From Caulobacteraceae bacterium (GTDB lineage: Bacteria; Pseudomonadota; Alphaproteobacteria; Caulobacterales; Caulobacteraceae): DNA of 64,000 nt. The position numbers and the translations under genes are program-made. The stretch is from the NCBI GenBank assembly GCA_019247715.1, contig JAFBAO010000006.1, forward strand, positions 1 to 64,000, written 5' to 3'. Below, in pieces: positions 56,481 to 64,000 of the stretch. The notes under the pieces are model-generated. The model was not told where the DNA came from. It worked only from the letters and a program-made list of their open reading frames with translations, and made no database searches. Each line of letters starts with the position of its first letter. The first letter of the stretch is position 1.

Positions 56481-56550
56481 TCCCCGCCCCCGATGGTTAA
56501 CGGAGCGGTCGTAAAGAGACCGTCAACCGGGCCCCGGCACCCTTGCCGCC

Positions 56551-56955
56551 ATGAATCGCCGCCGACTGTTGGCCCTGGCCGCCGCGCCCCTGGTTCTCGC
56601 CCCGCTCGCCGCCCGCGCCGAACAGAACGAGAAGCGCAAGAAGGGCGGCGGCGCCTCCTACATCCAGATCGACACCTTGACCGCCACCATCCTGCGCACC
56701 GACGGACGTCGCGGGGTGATGACGGTGGAGGCGGGGATCGACGTGCCGGACTCCGGCTTGCGCGCCCGCGCCCAGGCGCTGGCGCCGCGGCTGCGGGCCG
56801 CGTACGACGAGGTGGTGCGCACCTATGCCTCGGGCCTGCCGACCGGCGCCGTCCCCAACGCCGACTACCTCGGGCGGGAGCTGCAGCGGCAGACCGACAT
56901 GGTGCTCGGCCGCCCGGGCGGCCGGCTCCTGCTCGGCACGATCCTGGTGAACTGA
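56551..56955 (+). CDS. Hypothetical exported protein (twin-arginine-like N-terminus)
   Basis: MNRRRLLALAAAPLVLAPLAARAEQNEKRKKGGGASYIQIDTLTATILRTDGRRGVMTVEAGIDVPDSGL. Confidence 0.75.
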   Translation: MNRRRLLALAAAPLVLAPLAARAEQNEKRKKGGGASYIQIDTLTATILRTDGRRGVMTVEAGIDVPDSGLRARAQALAPRLRAAYDEVVRTYASGLPTGAVPNADYLGRELQRQTDMVLGRPGGRLLLGTILVN

Positions 56956-56968
56956 GCCGCCCGGCTCG

Positions 56969-57751
56969 TCACATGGCCGAGACGCCGCCGTCGAGCTTCA
57001 GTTCCGCCCCGGTCATGAACCGGCTCTCGTCGCTGGCGAGATAGAGGACCGCGGCGGCCACGTCGTCAGGCTCGCCGATGTGGCCTAGGGGGAGCTGACG
57101 GCCGAGCTTGGCGTCCGTCTCGGCCTTGCCGAACCGTTGGCGGAAGGCTTCCAGCATCGGGGTGTCGATGAAGGCCGGATGGATGGAGTTCGAGCGGATG
57201 TCGAGCCCCTGCTTGGCGCAGTGCAGGGCGATGCTCTTGGACAGCAGCCAGACCGCCGACTTGGAGGCGTTGTAGGCCGGCGTGTTGTGGGCGGCGATCA
57301 GCCCGGCGATGGACGAGAGATTGACGATCGAGCCGGGTTGGTTCTGGCGAAGGTATTTGAGCGCGTGCTTGGTCCCCAGGAAGACCGAGTCGACGTTGAC
57401 GCTCATCACCCGCTTCCATTCCTCGAAGGCGAACTGCTCGATGTCGCCGACCCCGAAGACGCCGGCGTTGTTGACCAGCACCGAGATCCCGCCCATGGCC
57501 GCGTCGGCCTCCTCGAGGGCGTAGATCCACTGGTCTTCCTTGGTGACGTCGAGGGGGAAGGCGAAGGCGGTCCCGGCCCCTTCGACGGCGTCGATGGCCG
57601 CGGCCGCCGCCTTGGCGCCGTCGTAGTCGAGGTCGGCCAGCGACACCTTGGCGCCCTCCCGGGCCAGCATCTGCGCCATGGCTGAGCCAAGCCCGCCGGC
57701 GCCGCCGCTGATGAAGACTTTCTTTCCGGCGACGCGGCCGTTCGGGGTCAT
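56969..57751 (-). CDS. SDR family oxidoreductase
   Basis: [42 protein letters not shown] ... [13 protein letters not shown] ... [19 protein letters not shown]. Confidence 0.9.
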   Translation of the reverse strand: MTPNGRVAGKKVFISGGAGGLGSAMAQMLAREGAKVSLADLDYDGAKAAAAAIDAVEGAGTAFAFPLDVTKEDQWIYALEEADAAMGGISVLVNNAGVFGVGDIEQFAFEEWKRVMSVNVDSVFLGTKHALKYLRQNQPGSIVNLSSIAGLIAAHNTPAYNASKSAVWLLSKSIALHCAKQGLDIRSNSIHPAFIDTPMLEAFRQRFGKAETDAKLGRQLPLGHIGEPDDVAAAVLYLASDESRFMTGAELKLDGGVSAM

Positions 57752-58053
57752 GGCTTGGCTCCCGCCTCGCCGGCGGCCTTGTCCATGAGCGCGGCCAAGG
57801 TGACGTCGAGCTCGGTGACCCCGCCGGCGTCGTGGGTCGCGAGCGTCACTTCCACCCTGGAATAGACGTTGAACCATTCCGGATGGTGGTCGAGCTTCTC
57901 CGCGGCCAGGGCGACGCGGGTCATCCAGCCGAAGGCGGCGTTGAAGTCCGCGAAGCTGTAGGTCTTGACGATGGCGTCGCGCCCGTCGGCCGCGGACCAG
58001 CCGGAAAGGCGCCCCAGCGCCGCCGGGGCGCCGATCTTGGCCGGCCTTGTCAT
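57748..58053 (-). CDS. 4a-hydroxytetrahydrobiopterin dehydratase (PCD/DCoH)
   Basis: [74 protein letters not shown]. Confidence 0.93.
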   Translation of the reverse strand: MTRPAKIGAPAALGRLSGWSAADGRDAIVKTYSFADFNAAFGWMTRVALAAEKLDHHPEWFNVYSRVEVTLATHDAGGVTELDVTLAALMDKAAGEAGAKP

Positions 58054-58712
58054 GACGCCGCCTCCGTCGCCGCCAGGTCGAGACCTACGACGCGCCCCAG
58101 ATCGGCCAGGGCCTGGGCCTCGCTCACCACCTTGATGGCGGTCATGCCCAGCTCGGCGGCCGGCTTGCAGTTCACGCCGAGGTCGTCGAGGTAGACGCAA
58201 ACGGCCGGCTTCACCGCCAGCAGCTCGCACATCATCAGGTAGATCTTCGGGTCGGGCTTGCGAAGCCCGGTCTTGGAGCTCTCGATCACCGCGTCGAAGA
58301 GGCTCATGACCTCGCCCACCTCGGCCGCGCGTTCGTGGTCCATGGCCATCGAGGGACCCTTGCCGTGGTTCATGTTGTTGGTGATGCAGCCGACCTTGAA
58401 GCGCGTCTTGCAGCGGGTGAGCGCCTCCACCATCCGCGGTCGCACCTCGCCCGAAAGCGCCGGCAGGATGTCCGCTCCCCGCACCGGATGGCCGAGCGCG
58501 GTCGACTCCTCCAGGAACAGGCGGTCGAAGATCTCGCGGCCGATCTCGCCGCGCTCGAACCGCGCCCAGGCGTTGGCGTGGGGATTGGCGGCGTTGATCC
58601 CGCGGATCAGATCCTTGGGCAGGCCCCGCGCCGCCTCGAAGCGGTTGAACGCCTCGAAGGGCGAGGTGGTGAGCACCCCGCCGAAGTCCCAGATCACCGC
58701 TTCGATCGCCAC
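58050..58712 (-). CDS. HAD-IA family hydrolase
   Basis: [32 protein letters not shown] ... [10 protein letters not shown] ... [41 protein letters not shown]. Confidence 0.9.
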   Translation of the reverse strand: MAIEAVIWDFGGVLTTSPFEAFNRFEAARGLPKDLIRGINAANPHANAWARFERGEIGREIFDRLFLEESTALGHPVRGADILPALSGEVRPRMVEALTRCKTRFKVGCITNNMNHGKGPSMAMDHERAAEVGEVMSLFDAVIESSKTGLRKPDPKIYLMMCELLAVKPAVCVYLDDLGVNCKPAAELGMTAIKVVSEAQALADLGRVVGLDLAATEAAS

Positions 58713-58737
58713 GCCGGCCTCCGTGAGGGCCAGAGGC

Positions 58738-60243
58738 TTACCGCCCTTCCGGCGCGAGTGGAATTGCGGAATTGGCGGCCGGCCCCTCGGGCTGCGGCCC
58801 GAGGCGCGCCTGCCGCAGTTCGCCGCGGCGGACCTTGCCGGCGTCGTCGCGGATGTTCTCGGCCACGAACTCGTAGGACCTCGGCAGCTTGTAGGGCGCG
58901 AGGCGGGCGCGCAGGTGCTGGGCGAGGGCCGCCTCGGTGAGGCCGGGCCGCGGCTGTACGATGGCGTGCACCCGCGCGCCGAGATCCTCGTCGGGCAGGC
59001 CGATCGCCGCGCTGGACTGCACTAGGGGATGCTCGTCCAGGGCCGCCTCGATCTCCGCCGGATAGACGTTGACGCCGCCCACGAGGATCATGTCGGCCCG
59101 GCGGTCGGCGAGGTAGAGGTAGCCTTCCTCGTCGAAGAAGCCGACGTCGCCGAGCGATTCCCAGCCGCCGGGCAGGGTCCTGGCCTCGGCGCCGCGGTAA
59201 CGGTAGGTGGGCGGCGCGCCGCCCGGGCGGCGCATGAAGATCTCGCCGGTCTTGCGCGCCGGCAGCGGCCGCCCGTCCGGATCGAAGGCCTGCATCTCGC
59301 CGGTGAACACCTTGCCCACCGAGCCGCGATGGGTGAGCCATTCGGTCCCGCGAATGACGCACACCGCCTGCGCCTCGGTTCCGGCGTAGAGCTCCCAGAG
59401 GGTCTCGGGCCCCACCCAGCCGATCCAGGCCTCCTTCAGCCACGGCGGGCAGGGCGCGCCCAGATGCCAGACGGTCTTCAGGCTCGAGAGGTCGTACGTC
59501 GCCTTGGTCTCCTCGGGGAGGCGCCAGATGCGGCTCATCATGGTGGGCACCAGGTAGAGCCAGGTGGCGCGGTGGCGCGCCACCGGCTTCAGCGTCTCCT
59601 CGGCGTCGAAGCGCGGCAAGAGCACCAGGTGGGCGCCCTGGTTCACGCCGCCGAAGGCGGAGGTGAAAGGGCCGTTGTGGCAAAGCGGCCCCGGCATCAC
59701 CATCACGTCCTCGCCGCTGGTCCGGTAGGTGGTGGGGGCGTCGGGCGGCATGGCGCCGGGGCGGCCTGAAAGGATCAGCTTCGGCCTTCCCGTGGAGCCG
59801 CCGGAGGTGGGGGCCTTGTAGACCGGCGGGATGCGGTCCTCCACCGGGCTGTCGTCGGCGCAAGACGCCAGCAGGTCCTCCACGTCGCGCCTCGGGCGGC
59901 CGGGCGCGAAGCCTTCGGCGGCGATGACGAGCGGGGTCTGGGCCAGATCCATGACCGCCTCGGCCTCGGAGGGCGGCAGGCGGTGGGAGATGGGCTGCGG
60001 CGTCGCGCCCGCCTTCCAGATCCCGTAGCAGGCCTCCACGAACTCGACGCTGTTGGGCAGGCCGACGCTCACCAGCTCGCCCTGCTTCACGCCCAGGCCC
60101 TCGAGCGAGCGGCAGAGGCGGTTGGACCTCCGGTCGAGCTCGGCCCAGGTGACCGTGCGCCGATGATCGGAGATCGCCGGCCGGTCCTGCCGCAGCTTTG
60201 CCAGCTGGCCGAGCCGGGCGCCCAGCGACACGCTTTTCTCCAT
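58738..60243 (-). CDS. AMP-dependent acyl-CoA synthetase/ligase
   Basis: TSGGSTGRPKLILSGRPG, ELYAGTEAQAVCVIRGTEWLTHRGSVGKVF, GDVGFFDEEGYLYLADRRADMILVGGVNVYPAEIEAAL. Confidence 0.92.
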   Translation of the reverse strand: MEKSVSLGARLGQLAKLRQDRPAISDHRRTVTWAELDRRSNRLCRSLEGLGVKQGELVSVGLPNSVEFVEACYGIWKAGATPQPISHRLPPSEAEAVMDLAQTPLVIAAEGFAPGRPRRDVEDLLASCADDSPVEDRIPPVYKAPTSGGSTGRPKLILSGRPGAMPPDAPTTYRTSGEDVMVMPGPLCHNGPFTSAFGGVNQGAHLVLLPRFDAEETLKPVARHRATWLYLVPTMMSRIWRLPEETKATYDLSSLKTVWHLGAPCPPWLKEAWIGWVGPETLWELYAGTEAQAVCVIRGTEWLTHRGSVGKVFTGEMQAFDPDGRPLPARKTGEIFMRRPGGAPPTYRYRGAEARTLPGGWESLGDVGFFDEEGYLYLADRRADMILVGGVNVYPAEIEAALDEHPLVQSSAAIGLPDEDLGARVHAIVQPRPGLTEAALAQHLRARLAPYKLPRSYEFVAENIRDDAGKVRRGELRQARLGPQPEGPAANSAIPLAPEGR

Positions 60244-60488
60244 GGCTCCTCCTAGCCTGCACGCCCGCGGGCGCAAGGGCGCCGGCGATCCGACATTGGC
60301 GGCGTCGCAGCGGCCCTTTCTTAGCCGATGATTAACCAGGCCGGCGCAGCCTCTTTGGTCAGCGTGGACCGGAAAGCGCTTGTTTGGCGGTCTTGCGACA
60401 ACAGGACCCCGGCTCACCGTTCGCGCGCTCTCGACGAATCGTCCGTGGGGCGGTTTCTGAAGGGCAGGGCAAGGGCTGGTCGGTTCGG

Positions 60489-61232
60489 ATGGGCAAGGTG
60501 GCGTTGGCGATCCCGGCGGAGAAGCCGGAGGATCTCGCATCGAGCGAGCGAACTTACCTTCGGCTGCGCGAGCGGGTGGCGGCGCTGAAGCCGCCGTGCT
60601 TTTGGCCGACGCGGCCAGCGCAGCCGCCGCTGAACGCCGCCGAGCGCGCCGGCCTCTTCCGCCTGGTCGAAGCGATCCCCGGACCTTGCGGCGAAGTCGA
60701 GATGGTGGCGTTCATGCAGGCGATGCGCCACGCGCCGGCCGGCGACGTGGTCGAGGTGGGCGCCGGTTGGGGCCGCTCGGCGTCGCTCCTCGTCTGGCTG
60801 GCCGGCCGCTACCGGATCGGCGCCGTGCTCTGCGTCGACGCGTGGAGTGATCCGCCGGGCGGCGCCGAAGCCGCGCCGGAGCCGGACTCCAGCCTCAGGA
60901 TCTTCGAGATGAACCTCGCGCCTCTGGCGCAGGGGCGGCTGAATTACATCCGCGCCGCCCCGGCCGAGGCGGCGGCGCGCTACCGACCCGGCCTTACCGT
61001 CGCCACCGACGCGTTCGGCGCGACCACCTACGAGGGCGCGATCGCCTTCCTCCACATCGCCGGCGAAGGCGGCCTCGACGCCGAGCCTTGGACCTCGAAG
61101 GTGGCCCCCGGCGGCTGGATCGTGTTCGAGGACGGCCTCAGGCCTCAGGCCGACGCCTTCGCCGAGGCGGCGGGCGACACGATCGGGGCGCGCTTCCAGG
61201 CTGGCGGCGCGCTCTTCTTCCAGCTTCGCTGA
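60489..61232 (+). CDS. Class I SAM-dependent methyltransferase
   Basis: MQAMRHAPAGDVVEVGAGWGRSASLLVWLAGRYRIGAVLCVDAWSDPPGG ... AFLHIAGEGGLDAEPWTSKVAPGGWIVFEDGL. Confidence 0.85.
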   Translation: MGKVALAIPAEKPEDLASSERTYLRLRERVAALKPPCFWPTRPAQPPLNAAERAGLFRLVEAIPGPCGEVEMVAFMQAMRHAPAGDVVEVGAGWGRSASLLVWLAGRYRIGAVLCVDAWSDPPGGAEAAPEPDSSLRIFEMNLAPLAQGRLNYIRAAPAEAAARYRPGLTVATDAFGATTYEGAIAFLHIAGEGGLDAEPWTSKVAPGGWIVFEDGLRPQADAFAEAAGDTIGARFQAGGALFFQLR

Positions 61233-61236
61233 CCGC

Positions 61237-61746
61237 CTACCCGAGCGCCCAGCGCGCCTCGAACCGCGGCTGGCGGCTCCGAAACACCGCCTCGGTGACC
61301 CGCATGGCGATGAAGTCGGACGCAAGGGTCGAATCCTCGGACGGCGCCGGCTCGAAGCCACAGGCGGCGTAGCCACGAAGGGCGAGCTCGTCGTCTCGTC
61401 GCACGGCGAGCCGCGCCCGCCAGAGACCCATTTCCTCGAAGGCGTAGCCGAGCATGGCGCGGGCGGCAGCCTCGCCGTAGCCGGCGCCGAGCTCGGCGAC
61501 GAAGATGTGGACGTCGGCCTCGCCGGAGGCGGCGTCGATCGGGGCCAGGGCGGCCAGGCCGATCAAGGCCCCGTCCTCGGCGCGATGGATCGACAGCGCC
61601 AAGCCGCCGGACGGCGAAGGCGGCGCCGGCGCTTCGGCCGCGAGCTCGGCCAGCACTGCGTCCCTGAAGGCCGCCATCCGCCGCCACCGCCTGAGGACGG
61701 GCAGATCCTCGGCGGTCAACGGGCGCAGCACAATGGGCTCGGGCAT
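61237..61746 (-). CDS. GNAT family N-acetyltransferase
   Basis: MPEPIVLRPLTAEDLPVLRRWRR ... FVAELGAGYGEAAARAMLGYAFEEMGLWRARLAVRRDDELALRGYAACGFEP. Confidence 0.82.
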   Translation of the reverse strand: MPEPIVLRPLTAEDLPVLRRWRRMAAFRDAVLAELAAEAPAPPSPSGGLALSIHRAEDGALIGLAALAPIDAASGEADVHIFVAELGAGYGEAAARAMLGYAFEEMGLWRARLAVRRDDELALRGYAACGFEPAPSEDSTLASDFIAMRVTEAVFRSRQPRFEARWALG

Positions 61747-61812
61747 CGCGGCGGGCTCCCTCTCGACGAGGTAAAGCCTATCCGGCCGCGGGGTTGCAAC
61801 CTGGAAACGGAG

Positions 61813-63150
61813 TCAGGACAGCAGGGTGAAGTGGACCATGCTGCGATGCAGGTCGGGGGTGTAGACGTCCGGGGCGCGGCTCACGCCGATGAGGGCGCTC
61901 GCCTCCATGGCGTTCCAGGAGACGAGGCCGGTGATCAGGGAAAAGAGCAGCCGCTCGTCGAGCCGATAGGTCAGCCGGTCGCGCTCGCTCTCGCCTTCGC
62001 GCAAACCGGCCTCCTGGGCGTCGAGCGCGAAGCCGAACAGGAAGCGCCGGCGGCGGTCCTCGCCTGTCACGTCCAGGAAGACGTCCATCGCCGGGCGAAA
62101 CCCGAACCGCTCGCGCCGCGCGGCGTAGTTGGCGGCGCATTTCTTCAAGGCCCGGCCCCAGTCGAACGAAAGCGCGCCGGGCAGCCGCAGCTCCGTGAAG
62201 CTCGGGGCGCGGTCGCGAAGGCCGAGGGCGTATGCGGCGCGGTCCGCATCGGTGAAGCCGCGATAGAGCGCCTCCGGGTCGCGGGCGACGGCGAGGCTTT
62301 CGCTGTCCAGAACGTCGCCGGGATAGAGCTTGGCGAGCGCTTCGGCCAGGCCCGCCGAGGCGAGCTCTGCGGCCAGCTCCGTCTCCAGCGGCTGCGGCAG
62401 GAAGCGCGAAAGCGGCGCGGCCGGACCGCCCAGCACATATTCCCCGCCGGCCGGGATCACCCGCTTCGCCCCCAGGGCCAGGGCGCAGCCGCGGAAGTTG
62501 GCGGCGGTGCGCGCCCGGATCCGCCGCATGGCCTCCAGCTTGTGGGCCTCGTCGTAGTCGGCCATCGCCATCGGGAAGAGCGAGGCGGAGGCGTAAGGAA
62601 GCTGGGCGATGTCGGGCGACCCCCAGGTCTCGGCGATCCGCGCCGCGTCGGCCGGCAGGATGGTGTTGTCCACCGCCAGCAAGAGCCGCGTCCCGTCGGC
62701 GTCGAAGAGGTAGAGGGAGGTGTCGAGGTCGTAGGCCACCAGGGTGTCGTCGCCGAGCGTGTCGCCATGGAAGTCCTTGAAGAGCACGAATTCGGCGCCG
62801 TCGCCGCCCAGCGGCGTACGCGTCTCGAAAGGGGCTTCGATCAGGCGTCCGAAGCCCAGTCCCGCCAGGGCCGACCTGAGGTTCGGCGTGTTCATCGCCC
62901 CGATGATCACCGGCGTGGCGCGGTCGAAGGCGGCCAGGGTCTCAGGGTGCAGATGGTCGTGATGCAGGTGGCTCACGTAGAGAAAATCCGGCCGGCTCTC
63001 GCGGATCTCCTGCGCCAGCCGCGCGTGCGGCGGCGGGAAGTTCCACCAGGTTTGCTGGCAGGGACCCTGGAACCAGGGGTCCGTGAGGATCCGCCGGCCC
63101 GAGGCGAGGGTGATCAGGAAGCAGGCGTTGGCGACGTAGCGGATCTTCAT
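61813..63150 (-). CDS. MBL-fold metallohydrolase, UlaG/CMP-Neu5Ac hydroxylase (CMAH)-like without a Rieske domain
   Basis: MKIRYVANACFLITLASGRRILTDPWFQGPCQQTWWNFPPP ... YVSHLHHDHLHPETLAAF plus a long C-terminal extension; start overlaps the upstream methyltransferase stop. Confidence 0.75.
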   Translation of the reverse strand: MKIRYVANACFLITLASGRRILTDPWFQGPCQQTWWNFPPPHARLAQEIRESRPDFLYVSHLHHDHLHPETLAAFDRATPVIIGAMNTPNLRSALAGLGFGRLIEAPFETRTPLGGDGAEFVLFKDFHGDTLGDDTLVAYDLDTSLYLFDADGTRLLLAVDNTILPADAARIAETWGSPDIAQLPYASASLFPMAMADYDEAHKLEAMRRIRARTAANFRGCALALGAKRVIPAGGEYVLGGPAAPLSRFLPQPLETELAAELASAGLAEALAKLYPGDVLDSESLAVARDPEALYRGFTDADRAAYALGLRDRAPSFTELRLPGALSFDWGRALKKCAANYAARRERFGFRPAMDVFLDVTGEDRRRRFLFGFALDAQEAGLREGESERDRLTYRLDERLLFSLITGLVSWNAMEASALIGVSRAPDVYTPDLHRSMVHFTLLS

Positions 63151-64000
63151 GTCCGCGGGGTCGCGATCACCGTGAGGCTGCGGCCGGCGCCGCAGGCGAA
63201 GAGCGCCTCGCCGAGCCGCAGGAAGGGCTCCATGCCCTGGGCGGCCAGCAGCAGGTCGATCGCCATCCGGGCCTGGTGCGCGGCCTTACCCTGCGAGGGG
63301 TCGGCGACGTAGTTCGATCCGGGATGGAACAGGAACCAGTCGATGGGGAAGCTCGCGTAGGCGACCTTGGTCTCGAAGCCTAGGCGGTCCAGCAGCCGGA
63401 CCAGGGCGTGGCCGTTGAAGTAGTTCAGATGCTGGGGCGCGGCGACCCAGAAGTCGCGATCGACCGCGGCGCTCTGACGCAGCGCCTGCTGGAGCGGGCT
63501 GAAATCGTTGGGCACGGTGAGGGCCGCCACGCCCCCCGGCGCCAGCAGCCGGGGCAGCCGGGAAAGCAGGCCCTCGGCGTCGGCGACGTGCTCCAGCACA
63601 TGTTCCAGCGCCACCGCCTCGAAGACGGCGCCGGCCTCGATCAGGGATTCGAGCTTCTCGAAGGCGTCGCCGATGGTCACCCGGGCGAGCAGCTCGGGAT
63701 GGAACCGCTTCAGGCCCGCTTCCGAGAAGTCCAGACCCTGGACGGTCCAGCCCGCCGTCTGCGCCGCCGCCAGCAGCCACCCCTCACCGCAACCCACCTC
63801 GAGCCAGCGCCCACCGGCGCCGCCGGCCCGGGTCACGGCGTGCAGCAGCTGCTCGGCCAACAGCCGGCGGTGGGCCCGTTCGGTCTCGGTGTAGTCCTGG
63901 GCGTAGGTGCCGTGCGAAGCCTGGAAGTACTCCCCGGCGTAGAAGGCCTTCAGCGCCGCCGCGCTCGGCTTCGGCTCGACGGTCCGCCAGCCGTCGGGAT
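63147..64000 (-). CDS. Class I SAM-dependent methyltransferase, 5' end outside the window
   Basis: RWLEVGCGEGWLLAAAQTAGWTVQGLDFSEAGLKRF ... VALEHVLEHVADAEGLLSRLPRLLAPGGVAALTVPN; the frame stays open upstream (PDGWRTVEPKPSAAALKAFYAGEYFQASHGTYAQDYTETERAHRRL). Confidence 0.9.
   Translation of the reverse strand, partial: PDGWRTVEPKPSAAALKAFYAGEYFQASHGTYAQDYTETERAHRRLLAEQLLHAVTRAGGAGGRWLEVGCGEGWLLAAAQTAGWTVQGLDFSEAGLKRFHPELLARVTIGDAFEKLESLIEAGAVFEAVALEHVLEHVADAEGLLSRLPRLLAPGGVAALTVPNDFSPLQQALRQSAAVDRDFWVAAPQHLNYFNGHALVRLLDRLGFETKVAYASFPIDWFLFHPGSNYVADPSQGKAAHQARMAIDLLLAAQGMEPFLRLGEALFACGAGRSLTVIATPRT

Noticed and set aside
56488-56494. Single TTAAC as a CtrA site upstream of pseB
   Set aside because: Only a half-site; no second TTAA at the required spacing.
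1-64000. tRNA/rRNA genes, intact IS elements, prophage, CRISPR array
   Set aside because: Intergenic regions scanned by eye for T-loop GGTTCRANTC patterns, transposase motifs and regular repeats; none convincing. A tRNAscan, ISfinder and CRISPR-finder run would be decisive.

Overview
High-GC alphaproteobacterial chromosomal segment, Caulobacterales-like (inferred from gene content and a CtrA-type site). Densely coding, with many 4-nt ATGA operon overlaps. No rRNA, tRNA, CRISPR array, prophage or intact IS element recognised. Main blocks: (1) a sparsely coding first 2.4 kb with a partial DEAD-box helicase that the ORF track missed; (2) a minus-strand pentose-phosphate operon tkt - tal/pgi fusion - gnd - zwf - HAD - gntK (5.1-14.1 kb); (3) agmatine deiminase / N-carbamoylputrescine amidase, msrA, APH/TetR/SDR and CoA-transferase genes; (4) a stress/PHA-like patch (HisKA_2 kinase, phasin, glycine-zipper protein) with two EcfG-like promoter matches; (5) class I LysRS, thioesterases, and an MBL exonuclease plus ATP-dependent DNA ligase pair; (6) a tightly overlapped five-gene locus (CheY-like regulator, TPR/YaiO-like outer-membrane barrel, HEAT-repeat membrane protein, GT2 synthase, polysaccharide deacetylase) that looks like an exopolysaccharide synthesis/export machine of unusual composition; (7) a leucine operon with a Phd/VapC-type toxin-antitoxin pair lodged between leuC and leuD, and a nested palindromic repeat island before leuB; (8) a pseudaminic-acid type pseB-pseC-pseI operon with a pyridoxal-kinase-like gene, followed by ligase, methyltransferase and CMAH-like genes. 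Best candidates for undescribed biology are the HEAT/YaiO/GT2/deacetylase locus and the TA pair inside leuCD. All family calls were made by reading protein motifs; no database search was run.
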